Below, one piece after another: positions 1 to 8,509 of a stretch of DNA of 64,000 nt. A model generated the notes under the pieces. That model ran no database searches. It was not told the DNA's origin and saw only the letters and a program-made list of their open reading frames with translations. The DNA is taken from assembly GCF_014170305.1 (NCBI RefSeq), contig NZ_LZZT01000047.1, positions 1 through 64,000 on the forward strand. The letters run 5' to 3'. The position numbers and the translations under genes are program-made. Within the stretch, counting starts at the first letter, position 1; every line of letters starts with the position of its first letter. This DNA is from Achromobacter sp. UMC71 (GTDB lineage Bacteria > Pseudomonadota > Gammaproteobacteria > Burkholderiales > Burkholderiaceae_B).

Positions 1-10
1 TCCCTAGGCG

Positions 11-75
11 GGCCCCCCCTTCGTCATCTTCGTTGTCGCCTTCGGCGCCTGCCTTCCGATTCCCTCGGGCGCATC
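11..75 (+). repeat. Dispersed repeat module 1, copy A
   Basis: This stretch aligns with 54264-54329 in the same orientation. The last 24 bases (52-75, containing CCTTCCGATTCCCTC) are identical to 54306-54329. The blocks TTCGTCATC and CGCCTTCGGC are also shared. GCCTTCGGC would form a short stem with a cUUCGg tetraloop as RNA. In the second copy this core sits inside the loop of a perfect 31-bp inverted repeat. Here any left arm would lie outside the window. Confidence 0.8.
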
Positions 76-226
76 TACACGCCCCGCCCTCACCGCCACA
101 CCCACCCCGCCCAGCGCTCACGATGAGGCTTAGTATCGGATGCTGGGGTGGCTAGTGTGCTTGGCATGGTAGCCATGGTCAGAGGGGGTATGGAGGAGGG
201 TGCGGTGCCCGCTTCGTGCCGGCCGC

Positions 227-282
227 GCGAAGCGCACCCACAACATGCTCAGCCAACGCAATGCCAAACGTGGCCGCCCGCG
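227..282 (+). repeat. Dispersed repeat module 2, copy A
   Basis: This 56-bp segment matches the reverse complement of 54444-54499 at 43 of 56 positions without gaps. The last 23 positions (260-282, containing AATGCCAAACGTGG) are identical. One frame of both copies encodes NAKRGRPR followed by a stop a few codons later, resembling an AT-hook. No start codon or ribosome binding site supports a gene, so I treat it as a repeat rather than a coding sequence. Confidence 0.75.
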
Positions 283-385
283 TGTCCGCCGCAAGGAACG
301 AACTCCGTAGATCCGTTCTACGTCAAAAACACTTAAGTGGATAAATAAACTACATAAGAGATAAATCGAATCTGCTGAAGAACAC

Positions 386-1357
386 TCAACCGTTACGAAG
401 CAGCGCTCTCTTTGCCTCTCGGTACTCTGCCTCCAGGAGTGCCACAAGGTCTTCAACGGCCAGCACCTCTTGGCTGGAACCTACGCCTTGGCCAGCGCTC
501 CATATGTCTTTCCATGGGGTGGGGCGGGTGGATTTGTCTAGGTTGGGGGGTGGGGCTTGGCTTTTGATTTGGTCTTTTATGTCTTCGGGGTTCAGGCCCG
601 CGGCCTGGATGCTGGGGGTCAGGTAGTTGGCGGGGACACCTGAGAAATAGGGGGTGTAGAGCACGTCTGCGGCTTGCGCGCTCAGGACCATTTCCCGGTA
701 GGTTTCGTTTGCGAGTGACTCTTTTGTCGCGATGAAGCGGGTGCCCATATAGGCGAAATCGCAGCCCAGGGCTTCCGCGGCCAGAATGTCCTTGCCGTGG
801 CTGATGCAGCCTGACAGGGCCAGGGGACCGTCGTAGAACGCGCGGATTTCGTTGACCAGGGCGATCGGGTTCAGTTGGCCTGCGTGGCCGCCGGCGCCTG
901 CGGCCACCAGGATCAGGCCGTCGACGCCAGCGTCCAGCGCGCGCTTGGCGTGGCGGACGGTTGTGACGTCGTGGTAGACCTGGCCGCCGTACGCGTGAGC
1001 GGTGCGGACCACGGTTTCGGGCGGATGCAGTGACGTGATCAGTAAAGGGACCTGGCGCTCCGCGCAGATGGCCAGGTCGCCTTGCCAGCGGGCGTTGCTG
1101 GGGTGGACGATCAGGTTTACCCCGTAGGGTGCCACCCGAGCGCCGGGGGCGGCGCGGCGTATCGCGGTCAGGCGGGTTTCGATGCGCGTGATCCACTCGT
1201 GCAGCTGTTCCTGCGGACGCGCGTTCAGCGACGGGAACGTGCCGATGATGCCGGCGCCGCATTGCGCGGCCACCAGTTCCGGGCCCGAGACCAGGAACAT
1301 GGGGGCGCCGATGATGGGCAATCGGGTTTGCTGGCGCAAGGCGGGGGCTGGGCGCAT
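386..1357 (-). CDS. Nitronate monooxygenase / 2-nitropropane dioxygenase family protein
   Basis: The 323-residue protein has the TIM-barrel FMN-binding layout of nitronate monooxygenases. It opens with LPIIGAPMFLVSGPELV, carries a central GVDGLILVAAGAGGHAG loop and a later ALSGCISHGKD segment that would hold the FMN phosphate. The family oxidises alkyl nitronates, but many members have unknown substrates. The start ATG at 1357 follows the Bug gene by 23 bases, so the two are probably cotranscribed. The same frame stays open far upstream by chance, so this start is chosen by homology to the family N-terminus. Family assignment is firm; substrate is unknown. Confidence 0.85.
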   Translation of the reverse strand: MRPAPALRQQTRLPIIGAPMFLVSGPELVAAQCGAGIIGTFPSLNARPQEQLHEWITRIETRLTAIRRAAPGARVAPYGVNLIVHPSNARWQGDLAICAERQVPLLITSLHPPETVVRTAHAYGGQVYHDVTTVRHAKRALDAGVDGLILVAAGAGGHAGQLNPIALVNEIRAFYDGPLALSGCISHGKDILAAEALGCDFAYMGTRFIATKESLANETYREMVLSAQAADVLYTPYFSGVPANYLTPSIQAAGLNPEDIKDQIKSQAPPPNLDKSTRPTPWKDIWSAGQGVGSSQEVLAVEDLVALLEAEYREAKRALLRNG

Positions 1358-1380
1358 AGGCAGGCTCCGGGTGGACGGCC

Positions 1381-2358
1381 TTAATTGGCCTGGATGTTCG
1401 CGCTTTGGATCACGTCGGCCCACAGCGCGTATTCGCGGTCGATGCGGCTTTGCAGCGCGGCCGCGTCGCCCGTGTTGATGGTGTAGCCGCCATCCGTCAT
1501 CGCGCGGCGGAAAGCGGGATCTTGCGAGACTTCCGTCAGCGCGCGGGTCAGGCGGGCGCGGACCGGGTCCGGCAGCTTCCTGGGGCCTACCAGCGCGTAC
1601 CAGCCCACCACCTCGTAGTCCTTCATGCCCGCCTCGATCATCGTCGGGACGTCGGGCAGCTCGGGGTTGCGCGTGCGCGACGTCACCGCCAGCGCGCGCG
1701 CCTTGCCGCTCTTGATGAACGGGATCGCCGTGCTCGTGATGTCGAACATGAACGTGATCTTGCCGCTGACCACGTCCATCATCGCTGGCGAATTGCCGCG
1801 ATAGGGCACATGCAGCATCGGCACGCCGGCCTGCTTTTTCAGGAGTTCGGCGGACAAGTGGTTGGACGCGCCGATGCCGGCGGAGCCGAACGACACCGCG
1901 TCGGGATGAGCGCGGGCGTAGTCGACCAGTTCGCCCACGCTCTTGGCCGGCGCCTGCGGGCCGATCAGCAGCACGTTGGCGTAATCCACCACCAGGCCGA
2001 TCAGCGAGAAGTCCTTGCGCGGATCGAACAGCGTGCTGCGTTGGACCAGCGGCGACATGGTCAGCGTGGGGCTGGCGGCAAAGCCCAGCAGGTAGCCGTC
2101 GGGCGGGGCCTTGGCGGTGGCGTCGGAGGCGATCATGCCGCTGGCGCCGGCGCGGTTCTCCACCACGACCGCCTGGCCGAGTTTGTCGCCCAGGTACTTG
2201 GCGAAGACGCGCGCGGTGGTGTCCACCGGGCCGCCCGGCGCGTAACCCACCAGCAGGCGGATCGGCCGGTCGGGGTAGGCGGTGTCGGCGGTGGCGGTCG
2301 CGCCGGTGGCCAGGGCGGCCACGGCCGCAGCCGTGGCGAACAGTTGTCTTAGGTTCAC
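1381..2358 (-). CDS. Bug family (TctC-type) tripartite tricarboxylate receptor
   Basis: This is a periplasmic solute-binding protein of 325 residues. A cleavable signal is visible (RQLFATAAAVAALATGATATADT). The mature part begins with the family hallmark YPDRPIRLLVGYAPGGPVD and later has VVENRAGASG and LHVPYRGNSP. Bug proteins bind carboxylates or other small acids. I choose the GTG at 2358 because GGAGAC lies six bases upstream; longer in-frame versions lack a signal peptide. It lies between the thiolase-like and nitronate monooxygenase genes on the same strand. No TctA or TctB membrane genes are in the window, so its transport partner is unknown. Confidence 0.9.
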   Translation of the reverse strand: MNLRQLFATAAAVAALATGATATADTAYPDRPIRLLVGYAPGGPVDTTARVFAKYLGDKLGQAVVVENRAGASGMIASDATAKAPPDGYLLGFAASPTLTMSPLVQRSTLFDPRKDFSLIGLVVDYANVLLIGPQAPAKSVGELVDYARAHPDAVSFGSAGIGASNHLSAELLKKQAGVPMLHVPYRGNSPAMMDVVSGKITFMFDITSTAIPFIKSGKARALAVTSRTRNPELPDVPTMIEAGMKDYEVVGWYALVGPRKLPDPVRARLTRALTEVSQDPAFRRAMTDGGYTINTGDAAALQSRIDREYALWADVIQSANIQAN

Positions 2359-2436
2359 GCGCTTGTCTCCTTGTCGACAAGCCGGTCGTGGAGCGGAACG
2401 AAGCGTCCGAGCCTGCGCCGGCCTTTGTTTCAACGG

Positions 2437-3609
2437 CTACAACGTGGCGGCGGTGCCGAGGATGGCGGTGGCCTGGCTGGACAGCGTGCCGCCGTTGCCG
2501 TGCACCAACGCCAGGTCGGCGCCGGCGACTTGGCGCGCACCGGCCTCGCCGCGCAATTGCCGCACGGCCTCGATCATGATGAAGACGCCGTACATGCCCG
2601 GATGCACGCAGCACAGGCCGCCGCCGCTGGTATTGACCGGCAGCCGCCCGCCCGGCGCGATGGCGCCGTCCGCGATGAAGTCCTTGGCTTCGCCCTTGGC
2701 GCAGAAGCCCAGGTCTTCCAGGAACAGCAGCGTGTTGATGGTGAAGGCGTCGTACAGCTGCACCACGTCGATGTCGCGCGGCGCCACGCCGGCCATAGCG
2801 TAGGCGCGGCGGCCGGATTCGGCTGCGGCCGTCACCGTCAGGTCCTCCATCGACGAGATCTGGCGGTTCCAGACGGCGGTAGCGTTGCCCAGCACGTAGA
2901 CCGCCGGGCGGGGCAGGTCGCGGGCGCGTTCGGCGCGCACCAGCACATAGGCCCCGGCGCCGTCGGTGACCAGGCAGCAATCGCGCACGCTCAAGGGGTC
3001 CGACACCATGCGCGCGGCCAGGATCTGTTCCAGCGTAGCCGGTTCGCGCAACTGGGCTTCGGGATTGAGCTGGGCCCACTGATTGGCGGCCAGGGCGACC
3101 TGCGCCAAGTGTTCTCGGCGGGTGCCGTATTGGTGCATGTGACGGGCGGCGGCCAGCGCGTAGGACGACAGCGGGCTCAGTGGATCGTAGGGCGTTTCAT
3201 AGGGCTGCGGATCGAACTGCTTGCGCACCCGGCCGATCTCGGCGCGGCTCAGTGTCGAGGTGCGCTGGGTGCTGCCGTAGCAGACCAGCACCGCGTTGCA
3301 TTGGCCCGACGCCAGCGCATGCAGTGCGGGCAGCAGGTGCGCCACGAAACTGGAACCGCCCAGCATGGTGCTGTCGATGAAGGTGGGGCGGATGCCCAGG
3401 TGTTCGATGACCGGCATTGCCCACATCGGGGCGGCCACGCTGGCGGTGCACAGGCCGTCGATGTCCTGCATGGTCAGGCCCGCGTCGGCCACGGCGCGCT
3501 GCGCCGCCTGCACCAGGATTTCCATTTCGGTATAGCCGTTGGCCTGACCCAGGCCGGCATGGCCCACGCCGGCGACCGCGACGGCGCCGCGCAAATCGTT
3601 CAGCGTCAT
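2437..3609 (-). CDS. Thiolase-like protein (SCP-x / Ltp2-like)
   Basis: This 390-residue thiolase-fold protein starts with the thiolase motif VAVAGVGHAGLGQ. In the position where true thiolases carry the nucleophilic cysteine it reads STMLGGSSFVAHLL, so the usual Cys is not evident. The C-terminal part has HPGMYG and HGNGGTLSSQATAILG. Members that pair with DUF35 proteins, such as Ltp2 with the ChsH2 DUF35 domain, act as retro-aldolases on steroid side chains. The start overlaps the stop of the upstream DUF35 gene by 4 bases (ATGA), which supports a shared complex. Whether it is a thiolase or an aldolase cannot be told from sequence alone. Confidence 0.85.
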   Translation of the reverse strand: MTLNDLRGAVAVAGVGHAGLGQANGYTEMEILVQAAQRAVADAGLTMQDIDGLCTASVAAPMWAMPVIEHLGIRPTFIDSTMLGGSSFVAHLLPALHALASGQCNAVLVCYGSTQRTSTLSRAEIGRVRKQFDPQPYETPYDPLSPLSSYALAAARHMHQYGTRREHLAQVALAANQWAQLNPEAQLREPATLEQILAARMVSDPLSVRDCCLVTDGAGAYVLVRAERARDLPRPAVYVLGNATAVWNRQISSMEDLTVTAAAESGRRAYAMAGVAPRDIDVVQLYDAFTINTLLFLEDLGFCAKGEAKDFIADGAIAPGGRLPVNTSGGGLCCVHPGMYGVFIMIEAVRQLRGEAGARQVAGADLALVHGNGGTLSSQATAILGTAATL

Positions 3610-4007
3610 GACGCCTCCTTGTTGGGTACGAACACCAGCAGGCCGCGGCCTTCCGTTACCTCCACCTGCGCCCGCACCGCCATGCCGATGCGCACGGCAT
3701 CGGGCGCGATGCCCTCCACCCGGCTCATCAGGCGCACCCCTTCGGCCAGGTCGATCAGCGCCACGTTGTAGTCGCCGCCCGCTTCGGGCTTGCGCCGCAC
3801 CACGGTGGTCGAATAGACGGTGCCGCGCCCGTCGGGCGTCGTCCAGGACAGTCGGTCGGCGCCGCAATGCGGGCACAGCATGCGGGGATAGAACACGGCG
3901 CGGGCACAGGCGCCGCAGTGCTGGAGCAGGAAGCGGCCCTGGTCCAGCGCCTGGCGGTACTGCGCGTCGACGCCGGTCGCGGCGTCGCTCATGGCGGTAG
4001 CGGTCAT
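3606..4007 (-). CDS. DUF35 OB-fold / zinc-ribbon protein, acyl-CoA binding partner
   Basis: This protein of about 133 residues has a rubredoxin-like zinc ribbon (CGAC ... CPHC) followed by an OB-fold containing GTVYSTTVVRR and a C-terminal LLVFVPNKEAS. DUF35 proteins bind acyl-CoA and partner thiolase-like enzymes. Its stop overlaps the start of the thiolase-like gene by 4 bases. The start is uncertain: ATG codons at 4067, 4007 and 3992 are in frame and none has a good ribosome binding site. I take 4007 as a compromise with family length. The 245 bases up to 4253 form a divergent promoter region shared with the acyl-CoA dehydrogenase gene. Confidence 0.8.
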   Translation of the reverse strand: MTATAMSDAATGVDAQYRQALDQGRFLLQHCGACARAVFYPRMLCPHCGADRLSWTTPDGRGTVYSTTVVRRKPEAGGDYNVALIDLAEGVRLMSRVEGIAPDAVRIGMAVRAQVEVTEGRGLLVFVPNKEAS

Positions 4008-4252
4008 TGCGTGGGGATTCCGGATTGACGAGCCGCCAGTGTCGGGGCTGGCGCGGGCGCTTGCCATTCTTCATTGCTGAAGCAGGCCTTTTGCGAACCT
4101 GTAGTGCAGGCCCGGCAACGCGGCGGCCGCTCGTGCCCCGGTTGCCATCCCGTCATGCGCATCCCTACACCACGGCAAAAGCCGGCCTTCGGCAACCGCA
4201 GATTGTCCGGCGCGGCGGGCCATGGCTAGATAGCCGGCAAAGGAGGTAGGCC

Positions 4253-5443
4253 ATGAATCTGACTTGGACGCCAGAAGAGCGCCAGTTCCGCGAAATGGTG
4301 CGCGCGTTCGCCGCGGACCGCTTGCCGGCGGACATTCGCGACAAGGTGCGCCGGCATCAACGCCTGGAGCGCGACGACTACGTGCGCTGGCACAACATCC
4401 TGGCGGACCGGGGCTGGGGCGCGCCGAATTGGCCCGTCGAACACGGTGGCACCGGCTGGAATGCGCTGCAGCGCCTGATCTTCGAGGTGGAATGCTTCAA
4501 GGCGGGCGCGCCGCGCCTGCTGCCGTTCGGCCTGTCCATGATCGGCCCGGTGCTGATGAAATACGGCAGCGCCGCACAGCAGGCCCGTTTCCTGCCGCGC
4601 ATGCCCCGGGTCGAGGATTGGTGGTGCCAGGGTTATTCCGAACCGGGGTCGGGATCGGACCTGGCCTCGCTGAAGACCCGCGCGGTGCGTGATGGCAACG
4701 ACTATGTCGTCAACGGCCAGAAGACCTGGACCACGCTGGCGCAGTATGCCGACTGGATGTTCTGCCTGGTGCGCACCGACCCTGATGCGCGGGCCCAGCG
4801 CGGTATCTCGATGCTGCTGCTGGATATGCGCGCACCGGGCGTGACGGTGCGTCCCATCCGCACGCTCGATGGCGGCCACGACGTCAACGAGGTGTGGCTG
4901 GAAAACGTGCGGGTGCCTGGGGAAAACCTGGTGGGAGAGGAAAACCACGGCTGGACCTACGCCAAATACCTGCTGGGTCACGAGCGTACCGGCATCGCCG
5001 GCCTGGGCCATTGCCATCGCGAACTCGACATCCTGAAGAGCATGGCCGCCAAGGCCACGTCCCGTGGCAAGCCCTTGCTGGCCGACAGCCGCATGCGCGA
5101 CCGCATCTCGCGCATCGAGGTCGACATCATGGCGCTGGAAATGCTGTTGCTGCGGGTGGCATCCAGCAACGACGGCACGCCGGGGCCGGAAGCCTCGGTG
5201 CTCAAGATCCGCGGCTCCGAGATCCAGCAGGACCTGGCAATGTTGCAGATGGAGGTCGCCGGCCCGGACGCCTGGCCTTACGACCCTGCCTGGATGCTGG
5301 CCGACGCCGAGTTCCACGGCCCCGGCCCCGAGATGGCCGCCGCCGCCGGCGCGGGTTACGCCGATATGCGCAAGACCTCGATCTATGGCGGCACCACCGA
5401 AGTGCAGAAGGGCATCATCGCCCGCCTGGTGCTGGGCCTGTAG
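4253..5443 (+). CDS. Acyl-CoA dehydrogenase, subunit 1
   Basis: This 396-residue FAD-dependent dehydrogenase has the family order: N-terminal helical domain (LTWTPEERQFREMVRAF), the flavin-contact segment GYSEPGSGSDLASLKT, the beta-barrel motif NGQKTWTT, and the C-terminal SIYGGTTEVQKGIIARL. It would oxidise an acyl-CoA to an enoyl-CoA and pass electrons to ETF. A strong site (AAAGGAGG) precedes the ATG. A second, more divergent acyl-CoA dehydrogenase follows 32 bases downstream, suggesting a heteromeric enzyme. The substrate is unknown. Confidence 0.92.
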   Translation: MNLTWTPEERQFREMVRAFAADRLPADIRDKVRRHQRLERDDYVRWHNILADRGWGAPNWPVEHGGTGWNALQRLIFEVECFKAGAPRLLPFGLSMIGPVLMKYGSAAQQARFLPRMPRVEDWWCQGYSEPGSGSDLASLKTRAVRDGNDYVVNGQKTWTTLAQYADWMFCLVRTDPDARAQRGISMLLLDMRAPGVTVRPIRTLDGGHDVNEVWLENVRVPGENLVGEENHGWTYAKYLLGHERTGIAGLGHCHRELDILKSMAAKATSRGKPLLADSRMRDRISRIEVDIMALEMLLLRVASSNDGTPGPEASVLKIRGSEIQQDLAMLQMEVAGPDAWPYDPAWMLADAEFHGPGPEMAAAAGAGYADMRKTSIYGGTTEVQKGIIARLVLGL

Positions 5444-5475
5444 GCCCCATCGCTTCACGACTGGGAACACGACGC

Positions 5476-6588
5476 ATGGACTTTCTCTATTCCGAAGAAC
5501 AGCGCATGCTGGCCGACAGCCTGCGCCGCCTGGTGGACCAGGCATGGACCCGGCCGCAGCGCCGCGCCCGCGAAGCCGCCGGCCGGCTCGATGCCGACGC
5601 CTGGGGGGCGCTGGCCGACCTGGGCGTGCTGGGCCTGACCATCGCGCAGGACGCCGGCGGTTTCGGCGAAGTGCCGGCCAGCCTGCTGCCCGTGCATCTG
5701 GAACTGGGGCGCGGGCTGGTGGCCGAGCCGGTCATTCCCAGCGCGGTGATGGGCGCCGCGCTGATCGACGCCTGCGGCGGCGCGGCGCGGCGCCAATGGC
5801 TGCCCGCCATTGCCTCGGGTGAACGTGTGGTGAGCGTGGCCTGGCAGGAGCCGGGACAACGCTATCAGGCGGCGCCGGAAACCTGCCGGGCGGTGCGCAG
5901 CGATGCGGGCTGGCGGCTGGACGGCGCCAAGCACCTGGTGTGGCACGGCGCGACGGCGCACGCCTGGCTGGTCAGCGCGCGAGGCGGCGATGGTATGACC
6001 GTGCTACTGGCCGTGCCGGCGGACGCCGCCGGGGTGCGTGTCCTGGACACGCCGACGCTGGATGGGGCGCGTTGCGCCCGGCTGGATTTCAGCGGCGTCG
6101 CGCTGCCGGCGGACGCGCTGCTGGCGCAGGGCCCCGAGGCCGACGCCGCGCTGGCGCAAGCGCTGCAATGGGGCACTGCGGCGCTTTGCGCCCACGTGGC
6201 CGGCGCCATGGAACGCTTGCTCGAGATCACGGTGGACTATCTGAAGACGCGCCAGCAATTCGGCCAGCCGCTGGCCTCGTTCCAGGCCTTGCAGCACCGC
6301 CTGGCGGAAATGCTGGTGGCCAAGGAACTGGCGTTGTCGATGGCATACGTGGCGGTGGCCGCGCTGAGCGAACCGGACTTGGCGCAGCGCCGGCGCATGC
6401 TGGCCTCGGCCAAGCTGGAGGTCGCGCGCACGGGGCGGCTGGTCGCGCAACTGGCGGTGCAGCTGCACGGCGGCATGGGCATGACGGACGAGCTGGAGGT
6501 GGGCGACTACTTCAAGCGCCTGACGGTCGCGGATCTGCTGCTGGGTGACAGCGCCGAGCAGCTGGCCGTGCTGGAGGAACTGGCATGA
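5476..6588 (+). CDS. Acyl-CoA dehydrogenase, subunit 2
   Basis: This is a 370-residue acyl-CoA dehydrogenase-like protein. The N-terminus (MDFLYSEEQRMLADSLRRL) and C-terminal half (YLKTRQQFGQPLASFQALQH, then QLHGGMGMTDE) fit the family. The middle region is weakly conserved compared with subunit 1, and the EPGSGSD-type flavin motif is replaced by AWQEPGQRY. Such degenerate partners pair with a complete subunit in heterotetrameric dehydrogenases such as ChsE1-ChsE2. Its stop overlaps the enoyl-CoA hydratase start by 4 bases, so translational coupling is likely. Confidence 0.88.
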   Translation: MDFLYSEEQRMLADSLRRLVDQAWTRPQRRAREAAGRLDADAWGALADLGVLGLTIAQDAGGFGEVPASLLPVHLELGRGLVAEPVIPSAVMGAALIDACGGAARRQWLPAIASGERVVSVAWQEPGQRYQAAPETCRAVRSDAGWRLDGAKHLVWHGATAHAWLVSARGGDGMTVLLAVPADAAGVRVLDTPTLDGARCARLDFSGVALPADALLAQGPEADAALAQALQWGTAALCAHVAGAMERLLEITVDYLKTRQQFGQPLASFQALQHRLAEMLVAKELALSMAYVAVAALSEPDLAQRRRMLASAKLEVARTGRLVAQLAVQLHGGMGMTDELEVGDYFKRLTVADLLLGDSAEQLAVLEELA

Positions 6589-7385
6589 GCACCGCTGCAT
6601 ACACCCAGATCGCGTTCACCCTGGAGCAGGGCGTCGGCGTCATCACGCTCAACCGCCCAGAGCGCCTGAACAGCTTCACCGCCGTCATGCACGCCGAACT
6701 GGCACGGGCGCTGGACACGCTGGAGGCGCACGCCGGATTGCGCGGCGTGATCCTGACCGGCGCCGGCCGCGGTTTCTGCGCTGGCCAGGACCTGGGGGAA
6801 CGCAAACCGGCAGAGGACGGTTCGCGCCGCGATCTGAGCGAGAACCTGGAAAAACTGTACAGACCGCTCATCATGCGGCTGCGGGCGCTGCCGGCACCTG
6901 TGGTGTGCGTCATGAACGGCGTCGCGGCGGGCGCCGGCGCCAGCCTGGTGCTGGCCTGCGACGTGGTGTTCGCGGTGGAGTCGGCCCGTTTCATCCAGGC
7001 GTTCAGCAAGATCGGCCTGCTGCCGGATGCCGGCGGCACCTGGTTCCTGCCGCGCCTGGTCGGCTCGGCCCGGGCCATGGGCGCCGCCTTGTTCGGCGAG
7101 GCCGTCAGCGCGCGCCAGGCCGAGGCCTGGGGCCTGATCTGGCGCGTGGTGCCGGACGTGGAGCTGGACGCCACGCTGGCGGACGTCCGTGCCCGGCTGG
7201 CGGCCGGTCCCACCCGCGCCTACGCGGCCACCAAGGCGGCCTTGCACGCCTCCAGCGGCAACACGCTGGCGCAGCAGTTCGACCTGGAGGGCGCGTTGCA
7301 GCGTGAACTGGGCTACACCGACGATTATCTGGAAGGCATGCGGGCGTTCGCCGAGAGGCGCGCGCCGGCGTTCACCGGACGCTAG
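6585..7385 (+). CDS. Enoyl-CoA hydratase/isomerase, PaaG-like
   Basis: The 266-residue crotonase-fold protein carries both oxyanion-hole segments (GAGRGFCAGQDLGE and NGVAAGAGASLVLACD). The stretch AFSKIGLLPDAGGTWFLPR is typical of PaaG-like 1,2-epoxyphenylacetyl-CoA isomerases and relatives. It would hydrate or isomerise the enoyl-CoA made by the two dehydrogenases upstream, with which it forms an operon by a 4-base overlap. No other paa genes are present, so a role in phenylacetate degradation is not supported. The name is a family label only. Confidence 0.88.
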   Translation: MSTAAYTQIAFTLEQGVGVITLNRPERLNSFTAVMHAELARALDTLEAHAGLRGVILTGAGRGFCAGQDLGERKPAEDGSRRDLSENLEKLYRPLIMRLRALPAPVVCVMNGVAAGAGASLVLACDVVFAVESARFIQAFSKIGLLPDAGGTWFLPRLVGSARAMGAALFGEAVSARQAEAWGLIWRVVPDVELDATLADVRARLAAGPTRAYAATKAALHASSGNTLAQQFDLEGALQRELGYTDDYLEGMRAFAERRAPAFTGR

Positions 7386-7481
7386 GCGGCCCCAGGCCCT
7401 GGGGACCTGGATGCTTGTGCCTGCACCGCACGACGCGTGACGGGCGCGGTTCGCGGCCTCCCGGCGCAGGCTTGGGGCCGC

Positions 7482-8375
7482 TCAGCCGGCCGCGGGCTGC
7501 CTGATCTGCTCGATCAGCTCGCGCGCACAGCCGGGCAGGGCGTCGATGTCGCGCACCAGCAGCTTGCGTTCGCGCACCACCCAGGGTTCGTCCAGCTCCA
7601 CCACGCGCAGCTTCATTTCCGCGCCGTAGCGGCGCGCGGCCGAATCGGGGATGACACCCACGCCAACGCCCGCCTGCACCATGCGGCAGATCGAATCGAA
7701 GCTGTAGAGCTGGATGCGCTGCGGCAGGCGTTGGCCGATGCGCTCCAGCTGGTCGCGCAGAAACGCCACCAGGGTCGAGCCTTCGTGCATGGTGATGAAC
7801 GGATAGCGCACCGCGTCGGCCAGCTTGACCTTGTCCTGGTCCTGCAGCGGATGGCCGTTGGGCACCACCAGCACCAGGCGGTCAGTGCTGAAGTGAATGG
7901 CCTGCAGCTCGGGCGCGTCGACCGGCCCGGCCACGATACCCAGGTCGGTGGTGCCGTCCAGCACGCCGCGCACGATGTCGCGCGTCAGGCGTTCCTGCAG
8001 GTCCACCGTGACGCCGGGGTGGCCCGACAGGAAATGCGCCAGGATGTCCGGCATGAATTCCGTGACCGCGGTGGTGTTGGCGAAAATGCGGATATGGCCC
8101 GCGTCGCCGTCGGCCTGCTCCTGGAAGTCGTGCTTCAGGTGGTCCACCTGGCGCATGATGACCCGGGCGTGCTGCAGCAGCCGCTGGCCGGCGGGGGTGA
8201 TTTCCACGCCGCGGCTGTCGCGGTACAACAGGCGGGTATTGAGCTGGTTCTCCAGCGCCTTGATCCGCACGCTGACCGCGGCCAGCGACAGGTGCGCCCG
8301 CTTGGCGGCCTGGGTCAGGCTGGGGGATTCGGCGATATGGATGAACAGGCGTAGGTCGGCAAGATCGAAGTGCAT
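7482..8375 (-). CDS. LysR-family regulator of the adjacent CoA-ester operon
   Basis: This is a 297-residue LysR-type regulator. An N-terminal winged helix-turn-helix (LADLRLFIHIAESPSLTQAAKRAHLSLAAVS) is followed by a substrate-binding domain. I choose the ATG at 8375 because the family N-terminus begins there; the longer frame from 8426 adds only a basic run. It is divergent from the MaoC-type hydratase gene across 134 bases, the classical layout for a LysR protein and its target. The equivalent gene in itaconate clusters of Pseudomonas and Yersinia (RipR-like) occupies the same place. Confidence 0.9.
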   Translation of the reverse strand: MHFDLADLRLFIHIAESPSLTQAAKRAHLSLAAVSVRIKALENQLNTRLLYRDSRGVEITPAGQRLLQHARVIMRQVDHLKHDFQEQADGDAGHIRIFANTTAVTEFMPDILAHFLSGHPGVTVDLQERLTRDIVRGVLDGTTDLGIVAGPVDAPELQAIHFSTDRLVLVVPNGHPLQDQDKVKLADAVRYPFITMHEGSTLVAFLRDQLERIGQRLPQRIQLYSFDSICRMVQAGVGVGVIPDSAARRYGAEMKLRVVELDEPWVVRERKLLVRDIDALPGCARELIEQIRQPAAG

Positions 8376-8509
8376 GGCGCCTATATTACGGCGGCGGGCG
8401 CGGGGTGCACGATTCATGCGCCGCAAACCCCGCCTTGAGGAAAAACGAATTCACAGCGTGCGCGGCTTGCGGGATGCTACCCGTCAACCCCTATGACAAG
8501 GATATCGGC

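Larger units (their letters stand above)
1..385. other. Gene-free left edge with two repeat modules
   Basis: No convincing gene lies before the stop codon at 386. Short open frames exist here but have no ribosome binding site or recognisable product. The stretch holds two repeat modules (about 11-75 and 227-282), each with a relative at 54.2-54.5 kb. From about 310 to 385 the DNA becomes AT-rich (runs such as ATAAATAAACTACATAA), which is unlike the rest of the window. The left flank is outside the window. Confidence 0.6.

Noticed and set aside
130-456. Open frames at 130-456 (minus) and 148-336 (plus)
   Set aside because: No ribosome binding site or family resemblance, and the first runs into the nitronate monooxygenase gene. 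They fall in the repeat region.
386-3079. An 897-residue minus-strand frame spanning the nitronate monooxygenase and the whole Bug gene
   Set aside because: Only the last 323 residues resemble a protein family; the upstream part is an out-of-frame shadow of the Bug and thiolase-like genes, with Arg/Pro/Gly-rich composition.
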